Positions 25,343-34,004 are shown, numbered from the stretch's first letter. The stretch is 50,137 nucleotides of DNA from Nonomuraea zeae (GCF_005889725.1 NZ_VCKX01000058.1:1-50137); one strand, 5' to 3'. The notes: generated from the letters alone by a model not told the origin. Program-made: numbers and translations.

Positions 25343-26284
25343 ATGCCTTTGACGGTGGATGACGTCGACCGATTCGAGCTATCGAGGCGCCGTCTCGAGG
25401 CCATCGCCTACCGTCTCCTCGGCTCCGCGGACGAGGCTCAGGATGTCGTGCAGGAGACGTTCCTGCGCTGGCAGGCCGCCGACGTCGACCGCGTCGAGGT
25501 CCCCGAGGCCTGGCTGACGAAGGTCCTCACCAACCTGTGCCTCAACCAGCTCACCTCCGCGCGGGCGCGCCGCGAGACCTATGTGGGCCGATGGCTCCCC
25601 GAGCCGCTGCTCGCCGGCGACCCGATGCTCGGCCCCGCCGACACCGCCGAGCAGCGCGAATCGGTCTCGTACGCGGTCCTCACCCTCATGGAGCGCCTGT
25701 CCCCCAACGAGCGGGCGGTGTACGTGCTGCGGGAGGCGTTCGACTACCCGCACCGGGAGATCGCCGAGATCCTCTCCATCACCGAGGTGGCCAGCCAGCA
25801 GATCTTCCACCGCGCCAAGAAGCACGTCGCGTACGGCAAGGCCCGCGCCGAGATCGACGATGCCGCCGCCCGGCGGATCGTCGAGGAGTTCCTGGCCGCC
25901 GCCACCAGCGGCCAGACCGATGAGCTCGTACGCCTGCTCACCAAGGACGCCGTCTCCGTCGGCGACGGCGGAGGGAAGGTCCCGGCGCGCACCAAGGCGT
26001 TCGAGGGAGCCGTCGCGGTCGCGAAGTTCATGTGGAGCATGTTCAAGCCCGCCGAGGCCAAGCGGGCCGTCGTCGGCGGCCCGCCCGAGATCTACGCCTG
26101 GACCGCCAACGGCGAACCCGCCGTGGTGGCCGTCGTGGAGGGCCGGGTCGTCGCCGTCATGTGCCTGGAGGTCACCGCCGAGGGCATCACCGCCTGCCGT
26201 ACCCAGGCGAACCCCGACAAGCTCGAACGCGCCACCGAGCAGTGGGCCGCGGCAAGCCATGGAGAGCCCCTGTTCGTGATGTGA
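25343..26284 (+). CDS. ECF41-family RNA polymerase sigma factor with SnoaL-like C-domain (SigJ-type)
   Basis: The product has 313 residues. Sigma region 2 spans about 10-75 (LLGSADEAQDVVQETFLRW) and region 4 about 105-165 (LSPNERAVYVLREAFDYPHREIAE is the core). All three ECF41 hallmarks are present: the linker motif WLPEPLL (84-90), DGGGK (208-212) and NPDKL near the C-terminus. In characterised ECF41 proteins the fused SnoaL-like domain contacts the sigma core and tunes its activity, replacing a separate anti-sigma factor. The FAD oxidoreductase 81 bp downstream is the classic partner type and probable target gene. Confidence 0.93.
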   Translation: MPLTVDDVDRFELSRRRLEAIAYRLLGSADEAQDVVQETFLRWQAADVDRVEVPEAWLTKVLTNLCLNQLTSARARRETYVGRWLPEPLLAGDPMLGPADTAEQRESVSYAVLTLMERLSPNERAVYVLREAFDYPHREIAEILSITEVASQQIFHRAKKHVAYGKARAEIDDAAARRIVEEFLAAATSGQTDELVRLLTKDAVSVGDGGGKVPARTKAFEGAVAVAKFMWSMFKPAEAKRAVVGGPPEIYAWTANGEPAVVAVVEGRVVAVMCLEVTAEGITACRTQANPDKLERATEQWAAASHGEPLFVM

Positions 26285-26321
26285 CGTGTCTCACATCGCG
26301 GTCCTGTCAGGAAATGGCGGG

Positions 26322-26356
26322 CTGTCCGGTTCAAGTGACAAATCCGAACCGGACAG
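26322..26356 (+). promoter_or_regulatory. 11-bp inverted repeat over the oxidoreductase ribosome binding site
   Basis: CTGTCCGGTTC (26322-26332) and GAACCGGACAG (26346-26356) are perfect arms around a 13-base spacer. The right arm runs into the AGGAG upstream of ATG 26366, so in RNA the hairpin would partly hide the ribosome binding site; in DNA it could be an operator. Confidence 0.55.
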
Positions 26357-26365
26357 GAGCCTGAA

Positions 26366-27550
26366 ATGCAGCACCGCATCGTCGTTCTCGGAGCCGGCTA
26401 CACCGGAGCCAGCGCCGCCGGCCGTCTCGCCAAGCGGCTGCGCCGCGAGGACGTGGCCATCACCCTCGTCAACCCCGAGCCTGACTTCGTCGAGCGCGTC
26501 CGCAACCACCAGCTGGCGACCGGCCAGGCCCTCAGGCCCCGGCCGCTCAGCGAGATCTACGCCGGCACCGGCGTCGAACTGAGGCTCGCGAAGGTCACAG
26601 GCGTGGACGTCGACCGCAAGACCGTCGCCATCACCGGCGCGAACGGCGCGGAAGAGCTGGAGTACGACACCCTCGTGTACGCCCTCGGCAGCGGCTGGAA
26701 CAGCCAGGCCGTACCCGGGACCGCCGAGCACGCCTACCAGATCGCCGGCCGTGCCGGAGCGCTCGGGCTGCGCGAGCGCCTGGCGAGCCTCGGCGCCGGG
26801 CAGAGCGTGGTGGTGGTCGGCGGCGGGCTCACCGGCGTGGAGGCCTCCACCGAGATCGCCGAGGCCCGCCCGGACCTCGACGTCGCCCTCGCCGTCAGCG
26901 GCGGCCTCGGCGACTGGCTCTCCCCCAAGGGCCGCGAGCATGTACGGAAGGTCTTCGGCAAGCTCGGCATCACCGCATACGAGCACACCGCCGTCACCGG
27001 GGTCGAAGCCGACCACGTCACCACCGCCGACGGCAGGGTCATCCCGGCCGAGGTCACCGTATGGACCGCCGGTTTCGCGGTGCACCCCATCGCGAAGGCG
27101 ACCCTCTTGGAGGTTTCCGACACCGGCCAGATCGTGGTCGACCGGACCATGCGCTCGGTTTCGCACCCCGATGTGTACGCCGTCGGCGACGCGGCCATGG
27201 CGATGGGCGCCGGAGACAAGCCGCTCCGGATGTCGTGCGCCTCGGGAATCCCCACCGCCTGGCTGGCCGCCGACGTCATCGCGGCGCGCCTGACCGGCCG
27301 GAAGGTCCCGGACAAGACGATCGGCTACGCCAACCAGTGCATCTCACTGGGCCGCAAGGAGGGCCTGATCCAGTACGTCACGGCCGACGACCGCGCCAAG
27401 CAGATGGTCCTGCGCGGCCGGCTGGCCGCCGCGTACAAGGAGCTGATCTGCAAGAGCGCGGCATGGAGCGTCGCGTACCCGACGCTTGGGATGCCGACCC
27501 GGCAGCACCGGGTGGCGCGCGAGCAGACGCTGAAGCAGCAGGCTGCGTGA
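26366..27550 (+). CDS. FAD-dependent NAD(P)H oxidoreductase (NDH-2-like), ECF41 partner
   Basis: The product has 394 residues with two Rossmann motifs: VVLGAGYTGASAAGRL at the N-terminus for FAD and VVVVGGGLTGVEASTEIAE at about 148-166 for NAD(P)H. The FAD ribityl-contact motif DVYAVGDAA is at about 269-277. It resembles type II NADH dehydrogenase-like pyridine nucleotide-disulphide oxidoreductases without a redox-active CxxC. No membrane anchor is clear. Genes of this class are common genomic partners of ECF41 sigma factors (the carboxymuconolactone decarboxylase/oxidoreductase/epimerase group), so it is probably transcribed by the sigma factor just upstream. Physiological substrate unknown. 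Confidence 0.9.
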   Translation: MQHRIVVLGAGYTGASAAGRLAKRLRREDVAITLVNPEPDFVERVRNHQLATGQALRPRPLSEIYAGTGVELRLAKVTGVDVDRKTVAITGANGAEELEYDTLVYALGSGWNSQAVPGTAEHAYQIAGRAGALGLRERLASLGAGQSVVVVGGGLTGVEASTEIAEARPDLDVALAVSGGLGDWLSPKGREHVRKVFGKLGITAYEHTAVTGVEADHVTTADGRVIPAEVTVWTAGFAVHPIAKATLLEVSDTGQIVVDRTMRSVSHPDVYAVGDAAMAMGAGDKPLRMSCASGIPTAWLAADVIAARLTGRKVPDKTIGYANQCISLGRKEGLIQYVTADDRAKQMVLRGRLAAAYKELICKSAAWSVAYPTLGMPTRQHRVAREQTLKQQAA

Positions 27551-27639
27551 GCATCGTGGTGGACGGTCTTTCCGGCCCGCACGGCTGTGAGATCACGGGA
27601 CCGCGCAGGTCGGGGAGCGCTTTGATATGGGGACGGGCC

Positions 27640-27723
27640 GGTCGATCGACCTGCCGGGACGAGCGCCGATGCCCTCCGCGGCCGGGAGAAAGCGATGGAG
27701 GGCGAGCGAAAGGCCCGCCCTCC
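27640..27723. terminator. Hairpin and palindrome between convergent genes
   Basis: GGAGGGCG (27697-27704) pairs with CGCCCTCC (27716-27723), giving an 8-bp GC stem with an 11-base loop. It could terminate both the oxidoreductase and the opposing PBP transcript. An exact 12-bp palindrome, GGTCGATCGACC, lies at 27640-27651. No protein is assigned to it. Confidence 0.45.
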
Positions 27724-27761
27724 GACCGCCCCGCATCCGGAGTCCCGTCCGGGATGTTCGG

Positions 27762-30011
27762 TTACCGGCCCGGGTTCGGGAGGGTCACGTCCGGGAGGAT
27801 CCCGGCCCCGTCGGGCTCGGCGCCGGCGTCCTCCGACTCCGGCGGGCCGCCGTCCGGGCCGGGGCCCGGCGTGGCGCTCCCGCCGGGGGAGTTCCCCAGG
27901 GCATCCCCCAGAGCGTCCTCCGGGCTCTCCGGCGGCGCGGCCGGGCGGCAGCTTCCGGCGCAGCCGCCGAACCGGGACAGGTCGACCGGCGTGAACGGCG
28001 TCGGCTCCACCCCCTTCAGCGCCGCCACCATCGTGTCCTTCCAGATCGGCCCCGGCAGGCTGGCACCGGCCACCAGGGCGTAGTACCGCCCGCCGATCGT
28101 CACCCCCGTCAGCTTGTGCTCCTGGGCGCCGCGCGGGTCGCCGAGGCTCACCGCAGCCGCCAGATCCGGGGTGAATCCGGCGAACCAGGCGGCGGCGTAG
28201 TCGTCCGTGGTGCCCGTCTTGCCCGCCGCGTCCCGTCCGATGCCGCCGACGCCGCGCATCGTGCCCTTGGTGAAGACGCCCGACAGCACGTCGGCCGTCG
28301 CGTCCGCGACCGCCGGGTCCAGGACCGTGCGGCACTTCGGCTGGTAGCGGGTGGTCCTGCCGTCGCGGTCGGTGATGCGAGTGATCGCCATCGGCGCGCA
28401 GTACTCGCCGCGAGCGGCGATGGCGGCGTAGGCGGTGGCCACGGTCACCGGGTCCATCTCGTTGATGCCGAGCGTGAACGTCTCGTACTCCTGCAGCTTC
28501 TTCCCGTCCGCGCGCCGGATGCCCAGCGACTTGGCCGTCGTGACCGTGTCGCAGAGCCCGACCCGCTCCTCCAGCTCCAGGAAGAACGTGTTCACCGACC
28601 CCCAGGTGCCGGTCCGCAGCGTCTTCCAGCCGGGGGAGCCCTCGTCGTTGGTGACGGTGTGGGTCGGGTCGCCGATGCTCTGGCCCTTGCAGTTCTTGAA
28701 CGTCGAGTACTCCGGCGCCCGGTAACCGGCACCCGCGGTGAGGCCGTCGTCCAGCTTCATGCCCTGCGTCAGCGCCGTGACCAGGGTGAACGTCTTGAAC
28801 GTCGAGCCCGCCTGGAAGCCGGTCCCGCCGCCGTGGGCGGCGTCCGCGACCAGGTTGTACGACATCTCGTTCGCGGAGGCGTCACCTCCGTACGTCCGGC
28901 TGGCGGCCATGGCCTTGATCTCCCCGGTCCCCGGCTGGACCAGGGCCTCGGACGCGACGGGCTCGTCGGAGGCGTGCACCCACTTCCTGATCGCCCGCTC
29001 CGCCGCCCCCTGCATGTCCGGGTCGAGCGTGGTCCTGATGGTCAGGCCGCCGCGGTTGAGCAGCTGCAACCGCGCCTCGGCCGTGCGGCCGAAGTCGGAG
29101 TTGTTGAGGATCTCCTCGCGGACGTACAGGCAGAAATAGGGATAGTCGCTGGCCTCGCAGCCGCCGGGCAGCCGCGTGCCCTTGTAGCCGAGTTTGGCGG
29201 CCTTCGCCTGCTCCGCCTCCGACCGGGAGATCTTGCCCAGCTCCGCCATCCGGTTCAGGACGACGTCGCGGCGGTTCAGCAGCCGCTCGCGCTGCGCCTT
29301 GCCCAGGTTCGGGTCGGTGGCGTTGGGGTCCTGCACCGCGCCGGCCAGCGTCGCCGCCTGCGGCAGCGTGAGCGCATCGGCCTTGACGCCGAAGAAGCGC
29401 TTGGCCGCCGCCTCGACGCCGTACGCCCCGGCGCCGAAGTACGCGATGTTCAGGTATTTCTCCAGGATCTGGTCCTTGGTGTATTTCTTCTCGACCCCCA
29501 TGGCGTACCGCAGCTCGTTGAGCTTGCGCGCGTAGCTGGCCTCCAGTGCCGCGTTGCGCTCCTGCTCGGTGTCGGCCGAGTTGAGCAGGACCTGCTTGAC
29601 GTACTGCTGGGTGATGCTCGACCCGCCCTGGCTCACCCGGCCCGCCTGGAGGTTCCTGGCGAAGGCGCGGATCGTCCCCTCGATGTCGATCGCGCCGTGC
29701 TGGTAGAAGCGGTAGTCCTCGATCGCGACGATCGCCGTCTTCATCGTCTCGGCGACCTGGTCGAGGCCGACGACCTCGCGGTACTCCTCGTAGAAGCGCG
29801 CGATCTCGCCGCCCTCGGCGTCCTGCACGATCGTGACCTCGGCGGGGGGCGGCTCGGCCAGGTCGGCCGGCCTGAGATTCACCTCGCCGGCCGCGGTCCT
29901 GAGCCCGTAGCCCGCGCCCCCGACGGCCGGGAACGTGATCCCGGCCACGACCACGCCCGCGGCCGCCCCCGCGGCCAGGAGCCTGATGATTGCCGTCCCC
30001 CGATGTGACAT
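27762..30011 (-). CDS. Class A penicillin-binding protein (transglycosylase/transpeptidase)
   Basis: The product has 749 residues from ATG 30011 (MSHRGTAIIRLLAAG). One membrane anchor spans about 8-35. The GT51 glycosyltransferase domain follows with EDYRFYQHGAIDIEGTIRA and GGSSITQQYVKQ. The transpeptidase domain has the active-site GSTFKTFTLV (SxxK), SVNTFFLELE (SxN) and AAGKTGTTDDYAAAWFAG (KTG). The last ~70 residues are Pro/Gly/Glu-rich and probably disordered. It polymerises and crosslinks peptidoglycan outside the membrane. Its ATG overlaps the stop of the upstream beta-lactamase by one base (TGATG), so the two are translationally coupled. All catalytic motifs are intact; it may be a low-affinity variant, which cannot be judged here. 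Confidence 0.93.
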   Translation of the reverse strand: MSHRGTAIIRLLAAGAAAGVVVAGITFPAVGGAGYGLRTAAGEVNLRPADLAEPPPAEVTIVQDAEGGEIARFYEEYREVVGLDQVAETMKTAIVAIEDYRFYQHGAIDIEGTIRAFARNLQAGRVSQGGSSITQQYVKQVLLNSADTEQERNAALEASYARKLNELRYAMGVEKKYTKDQILEKYLNIAYFGAGAYGVEAAAKRFFGVKADALTLPQAATLAGAVQDPNATDPNLGKAQRERLLNRRDVVLNRMAELGKISRSEAEQAKAAKLGYKGTRLPGGCEASDYPYFCLYVREEILNNSDFGRTAEARLQLLNRGGLTIRTTLDPDMQGAAERAIRKWVHASDEPVASEALVQPGTGEIKAMAASRTYGGDASANEMSYNLVADAAHGGGTGFQAGSTFKTFTLVTALTQGMKLDDGLTAGAGYRAPEYSTFKNCKGQSIGDPTHTVTNDEGSPGWKTLRTGTWGSVNTFFLELEERVGLCDTVTTAKSLGIRRADGKKLQEYETFTLGINEMDPVTVATAYAAIAARGEYCAPMAITRITDRDGRTTRYQPKCRTVLDPAVADATADVLSGVFTKGTMRGVGGIGRDAAGKTGTTDDYAAAWFAGFTPDLAAAVSLGDPRGAQEHKLTGVTIGGRYYALVAGASLPGPIWKDTMVAALKGVEPTPFTPVDLSRFGGCAGSCRPAAPPESPEDALGDALGNSPGGSATPGPGPDGGPPESEDAGAEPDGAGILPDVTLPNPGR

Positions 30012-30931
30012 CAGAGCTTGCCGAGTCCGCGGGCGAGGATGGTGGCGGTCTTCGCGATGGCCTGGTTGCTCGCGTCGGCGTCCGAGGCCGAGCGGTTGGT
30101 GTAGATCGACAGGATGATGGGCGCGGCCGACTTGCCCGGCCAGACGACGGCGACGTCGTTGGTGAGCCCGGCGGGCACGTTCGCGCCCGTCTTGTCGCCG
30201 ACGGTCCACGACGGGGGCAGGCCGGCGCGGATGCGGGCGTCGCCGGTCTGGTTCGCCTTCAGCCAGGCGTTCAGCGTCTTGCGGTCCTTGGCGGTGAGGG
30301 CGGACCCGGTCGTGAGCGCACGCAGGTCACGGCCCATGGCGGCGGGCGTCGTGGTGTCTCGCTTCTCCTTGGGCGTCCAGTCGTTGAGCTCGGTCTCCCA
30401 GCGGTCGAGGCGGGAGACCGGGTCCTTCAGCGTGCGGAAATACCTGGTCAGCCCGGCCGGGCCGCCGATCTGCTTCAGCACCATGTTGCCCGCGGTGTTG
30501 TCGCTGAGGGTGATGGCCGCCTCGCACAGCGCGGAGACCGTCATCCCGTCCCGCACGTGCTTCTCGGTGGCGGGGGAGTTCTCCTTCACCTCGGCGCTCG
30601 TCCAGTGGACGACCTTCGCCATCAGCCCCGGCTCCGAGGTGCGCGCCTTGTTCAGCGCGGCCGCGCACGCCACCGCCTTGAACGTGGACAGCAGCGGGAA
30701 GCTCTCGCCAGACCGGTACGCGATCGTCCTCCCGGTCCCGGTGTCGATCGCGTACGCGCCGATGCGCCCCTTGAAGGAGGCCTCCAGCGCGCGCAGCTCC
30801 TTCGTGACCTGGCCCTGCCCCGCCTGGACGGCCTGGGCGGCGGGCGCCGCCGAGGCCGGGCCCGCGGTGAGGGCGCCGCCCGTCAGGAGGGAGAACGCCA
30901 GAGCGGTCGCCAGGTAGCGGCCGTGTCGCAT
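30011..30931 (-). CDS. Class A beta-lactamase
   Basis: The product has 306 residues with a signal peptide to about residue 28 (ALTAGPASA). Motifs in order: STFK at 82-85 (Ser70 equivalent), SDN at 143-145, the omega-loop Glu179 in WETELN (Glu166 equivalent) and KTG at 247-249. The active site is complete, so it is likely an exported serine beta-lactamase. AAGGA lies seven bases before the ATG. Upstream are two CGATATCG palindromes over the expected promoter. It is the first gene of a two-gene unit with a class A PBP, and the stop codon touches the PBP start. Confidence 0.94.
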   Translation of the reverse strand: MRHGRYLATALAFSLLTGGALTAGPASAAPAAQAVQAGQGQVTKELRALEASFKGRIGAYAIDTGTGRTIAYRSGESFPLLSTFKAVACAAALNKARTSEPGLMAKVVHWTSAEVKENSPATEKHVRDGMTVSALCEAAITLSDNTAGNMVLKQIGGPAGLTRYFRTLKDPVSRLDRWETELNDWTPKEKRDTTTPAAMGRDLRALTTGSALTAKDRKTLNAWLKANQTGDARIRAGLPPSWTVGDKTGANVPAGLTNDVAVVWPGKSAAPIILSIYTNRSASDADASNQAIAKTATILARGLGKL

Positions 30932-30993
30932 GTCGAAGTCCTTGCTGTCGTCCGTCAGAAGGCAGGAGCAAAGCAGATGCCGTCAGCCGATGT

Positions 30994-31026
30994 CTAATAG
31001 CGATATCGCGAACGGATCGATATCGA
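30994..31026 (-). promoter_or_regulatory. Candidate beta-lactamase promoter with twin CGATATCG palindromes
   Basis: GCGATATCGC (31000-31009) and TCGATATCGA (31017-31026) are exact palindromes sharing the core CGATATCG, with core starts 17 bases apart. A TATTAG -10-like hexamer on the minus strand (30999-30994) lies just downstream, which puts one palindrome in the spacer and one over the -35 position. This is the layout of a repressor site. No regulator gene for it is seen in the window. Confidence 0.55.
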
Positions 31027-31067
31027 ATCACGCATGATCGCAGGTAGACGCCACAAGGGGCGATGTT

Positions 31068-32297
31068 TTACCCGCGCGGCCGGCGCATCAGGGTCAGGGC
31101 CATCAGCCCGGCGATCAGCAGCCCGCCCGCGTGCACGCACAGCGTCCCCACGATGCCGGCCGAGCCGCCCAGCGCGTGGCCCAGCACACCGGCGAGCACG
31201 CCGGCGAGCAGGGTGCCGAGCAGCGCCGTGGTGGCGTGGGCGCTGCCCAGGAGGCCGAAGACGCTGCCGCCGCGCTCCTCGCCGCCGACGCGCTGGGCCA
31301 GGGTGGTGAAGGCCGCCGTCATCGCCGCCCCGGGCACCCCGGCCAGCCCGATCAGCACGAGCGCCGGCCAGAACGCCGGCACGGCCAGCGGATAGGTGAA
31401 CAGCGCCAGGTCGAGCAGCCCGAAGGCGATCGTCGCGCAGCCGAGCAGCAGCCCGGGCGCCGCCCTGCCCGGATACGCCGCCACGACCAGCCCGCCGGCG
31501 ATCCCGCCGATCGCCTGCACCGACATGAACAGCCCGTAGGCGTCACCGCCGCCGCCCAGCACGTCGGCGACGAACGGCGCGGCGAGCGTGCCGAAGATCC
31601 CCTCCCCGAGCCCGGTGATCATCATGAACGCCACCAGCAGCCGGAGGCCCGGGTCCCGGGCGGCCAGCCGCAGCCCGTCGATCCACTGCCCGCCGACCGT
31701 CGTCATGGGCGCGGGACGGCCGGGCACGCGCAGGCTCGCCTGCAGGGCCGCCGAGATCGCGAAACCGGCCACGCCGAGCAGCACGACCGCGCTCAGCCCG
31801 CCGGCGCTGACGGCGACCCCGCCCGCCATCGCCCCCGCCAGCCGGGCCACCTCGCCGCACTGGCCGTGCAGCGCGTTGGCCCGTACGAGCTGCGACCCTG
31901 CCACGAGCTGGGGGACCAGCGACTTCTGCGCGGGGGCGAGCAGCGTGCTGAGCACCCCCGCCCACAGGGCGACCGCGTAGACGATCCACATCTGGGCCGG
32001 CTGGCGTACCAGCAGCAGCGGCAGCAGCCCGGCCGCCAGCAGCAGATCGGTGCCGACCAGTAACCGGCGGCGGTCCCAGCGATCGGCCAGCACCCCGGCC
32101 ACGGAGCCGAGCACGACGTCGGGCAGCCGCGAGACCAGCAGCGTGATCGCGGAGGACAGCGTCGAGCCGGTCAGGTCGTAGACGTAGAAGGCCAGGCCGG
32201 TGCCCACCGCCCAGTCGCCGGTCTGGGAGATCACACCGGCCAGCAGCAGCCGGCGGAAGTCGCGGTTGCCGCGCAGCGCGGGCGGGGCCTCAGTCAC
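31068..32297 (-). CDS. MFS transporter (drug-efflux type)
   Basis: The product has 409 residues with about twelve membrane segments. The N-terminal FRRLLLAGVISQTGDWAVG and the loop ADRWDRRRLLVGTDLLL (the motif A position) are typical of small MFS exporters of the macrolide-efflux-like group. The coding region overlaps the 3' end of the upstream ArsR-type gene by 8 bases, so it is cotranscribed with and probably controlled by that regulator. Substrate unknown. Confidence 0.88.
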   Translation of the reverse strand: MTEAPPALRGNRDFRRLLLAGVISQTGDWAVGTGLAFYVYDLTGSTLSSAITLLVSRLPDVVLGSVAGVLADRWDRRRLLVGTDLLLAAGLLPLLLVRQPAQMWIVYAVALWAGVLSTLLAPAQKSLVPQLVAGSQLVRANALHGQCGEVARLAGAMAGGVAVSAGGLSAVVLLGVAGFAISAALQASLRVPGRPAPMTTVGGQWIDGLRLAARDPGLRLLVAFMMITGLGEGIFGTLAAPFVADVLGGGGDAYGLFMSVQAIGGIAGGLVVAAYPGRAAPGLLLGCATIAFGLLDLALFTYPLAVPAFWPALVLIGLAGVPGAAMTAAFTTLAQRVGGEERGGSVFGLLGSAHATTALLGTLLAGVLAGVLGHALGGSAGIVGTLCVHAGGLLIAGLMALTLMRRPRG

Positions 32298-32883
32298 CGG
32301 ACGCCGTCGGGGCCAGCGGCACCCAGAGCTGCGTCAGCAGCACCGGCCGGGCGCCCCCGGGCCGCGTGGCCGGGTCGTCGATGCGGGCGATGAGCGGTTC
32401 GAGCAGGCCCGCGATGGCCTCGCCGAGGGCCTGGAACTCCTCGGCGGTGGCGTACACGTAGGAGTTGCTCAGGCCGCCGGCCGCCTGCCAGGGCTCCGGT
32501 TCGTCCCCGCGCCGCTCCTGCCACTCGACCAGCCGGGCCAGGGCCCGCTCGGCCATGACCTGCTCCAGCAGGCTCCGGGCGGCCGTGCCTTCGGGGCCCG
32601 CGGTGTCGCCCCAGTCCTGGCGGCTCTCGCTCGCCTTCCACGGCCGCTCGCGCTCGTCGCGCGGCTCGGCCTGCGTCACCAGGCCGTACTTGGCCAGCTG
32701 CCGCAGGTGGTAGGAGGCCAGGGCCTGGCTGACGCCCACTTCCCTGGCGGCGTCGGCGGCGGTCGTCGGGCCGGCGCGCATGAGCAGTTCGTGCAGCGCG
32801 AGCCGGACCGGGTGGGCGAAGGCCCGCATGGCCGCGGCGTCGAGCACCCGCCGCGGGCGTCCTTCCGAAGATTCCAAAGACAT
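32290..32883 (-). CDS. ArsR-family winged-helix regulator
   Basis: The product has 197 residues from ATG 32883; a GTG at 32901 would add six residues. Residues 10-90 form the ArsR/HTH_20 winged helix: MRAFAHPVRLALHELLM, then AADAAREVGVSQALASYHLR (recognition helix), then LAKYGLVTQAEPRDERERPW as the wing. The C-terminal ~100 residues are a helical dimerisation or ligand domain with no metal-binding Cys pair, so a small organic ligand is more likely than a metal. It overlaps the MFS gene by 8 bases and has a 13-bp inverted repeat across its start codon, which suggests autorepression of the pair. Confidence 0.87.
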   Translation of the reverse strand: MSLESSEGRPRRVLDAAAMRAFAHPVRLALHELLMRAGPTTAADAAREVGVSQALASYHLRQLAKYGLVTQAEPRDERERPWKASESRQDWGDTAGPEGTAARSLLEQVMAERALARLVEWQERRGDEPEPWQAAGGLSNSYVYATAEEFQALGEAIAGLLEPLIARIDDPATRPGGARPVLLTQLWVPLAPTASGD

Positions 32884-32898
32884 GCTTGGAATCTTCGG
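32865..32898. promoter_or_regulatory. 13-bp perfect inverted repeat at the arsR-type start codon
   Basis: CCGAAGATTCCAA (32865-32877) and TTGGAATCTTCGG (32886-32898) are perfect arms with an 8-base spacer that contains the ATG. A related ATTCC-TTT-GGAAT palindrome lies at about 32922-32934. Both share the TTGGAAT element, as expected for a repressor site. Confidence 0.65.
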
Positions 32899-33035
32899 CA
32901 CCGGAGCCCGGCGATGTCAAGGATTCCTTTGGAATGCGCGACGGTTTGCCGGACCGGCAACGCCGTTCGCTTGGATCGGGGCCCGCCCCGCATGATCTGG
33001 AGTGCCAACTCAAGCGAGGCTCGCATGGAGGACGA

Positions 33036-34004
33036 ATGTCGCAGACACATCGGCTGGTGGAGACGCCCGGCGGCCGCATCCATCTGGTGGAGCAGGGGGC
33101 CGGCCCGCTGGTGCTCCTCGTGCACGGTTTCCCCGAGTCGTGGTACTCCTGGCGCCACCAGCTCCCGGCGCTCGCCGCGGCCGGCTTCCGCGCGGTGGCC
33201 ATCGACGTGCGGGGCTACGGGCGCTCGTCGAAGCCGGGGGAGACGGCGGCGTACGCCATGACGGCGCACGTCGCGGACAACGTGGCCGTCGTGCGGGCGC
33301 TGGGCGAGCGGTCCGCGGTGATCGTGGGGCACGACTGGGGCTCCTCCATCGCCACCGGCAGCGCGCTGCTCCGGCCCGATCTGTTCCGGGCCGTGGGCAT
33401 GCTGAGCGTGCCGTACGCGCCGCGCGGCGGCCCCCGCCCGACGGAGGCGTTCGCCCGGCTGGGGAGCGGGGGTGAGGAGTTCTACGTCAGCTACTTCCAG
33501 GCTCCCGGGCGGGCGGAGGCGGAGATCGAGCCCGACGTCCGCGGCTGGCTGGCGGGCTTCTACGCCGCCCTCTCGGCCGACACGATGCCCGCGACCGGCG
33601 GGGACGGCGTCCATTTCGTCGCCGCGGGCGGCAGGCTCTCCGACCGCTTCCCCTCCGGCGTCCTGCCGTCCTGGCTCACGGAGGCGGACCTCGACGTCTA
33701 CGCGGGCGAGTTCGAGCGTACGGGGCTGACCGGCGCGCTCAACCGCTACCGCAACGTGGACCGGGACTGGGCGGACCTCGCCGCGTGGGACGGGGCGCCG
33801 ATCACGCAGCCCGCGCTGTTCGCCGGGGGCCGGCTGGACGCCAGCACCACCTGGATGGCCGGGGCCATCGAGGACTTCCCCCGGACCCTGCCGAACCTGA
33901 CCTCCTGCCACCTCCTCGACGGCTGCGGGCACTGGATCCAGCAGGAACGCGCCGGCGAGGTCAACCGGCTGCTGATCGACTGGCTGCGCGCGCTGCCGTC
34001 CTGA
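33036..34004 (+). CDS. Epoxide hydrolase-like alpha/beta hydrolase
   Basis: The product has 322 residues from ATG 33036, preceded by GGAGG at five bases. Motifs are HGFPESWYSWRHQ (HGxP oxyanion motif), GHDWGSS with a nucleophilic Asp instead of Ser, the charge-relay acid near GGRLDAST and the His in GCGHWIQQE. An Asp nucleophile in the HDWG context marks the soluble epoxide hydrolase/haloalkane dehalogenase-like branch; candidate ring-opening tyrosines are in YVSYFQ. It probably hydrolyses an epoxide. It is divergent from the arsR-MFS pair, sharing the 32884-33035 region, which includes the second TTGGAAT palindrome. Confidence 0.9.
   Translation: MSQTHRLVETPGGRIHLVEQGAGPLVLLVHGFPESWYSWRHQLPALAAAGFRAVAIDVRGYGRSSKPGETAAYAMTAHVADNVAVVRALGERSAVIVGHDWGSSIATGSALLRPDLFRAVGMLSVPYAPRGGPRPTEAFARLGSGGEEFYVSYFQAPGRAEAEIEPDVRGWLAGFYAALSADTMPATGGDGVHFVAAGGRLSDRFPSGVLPSWLTEADLDVYAGEFERTGLTGALNRYRNVDRDWADLAAWDGAPITQPALFAGGRLDASTTWMAGAIEDFPRTLPNLTSCHLLDGCGHWIQQERAGEVNRLLIDWLRALPS

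Noticed and set aside
26287..26312. ECF41-type promoter (TGTCACA then CGTC) before the oxidoreductase.
   Set aside because: Only TGTCTCACA, with two extra bases, is seen, and no CGTC follows at about 16 bases. Too weak to list as a promoter.
30994..31026. BlaI/MecI operator upstream of the beta-lactamase.
   Set aside because: The palindromic core is CGATATCG, not the TACA-TGTA type, and no blaI or blaR gene is near.
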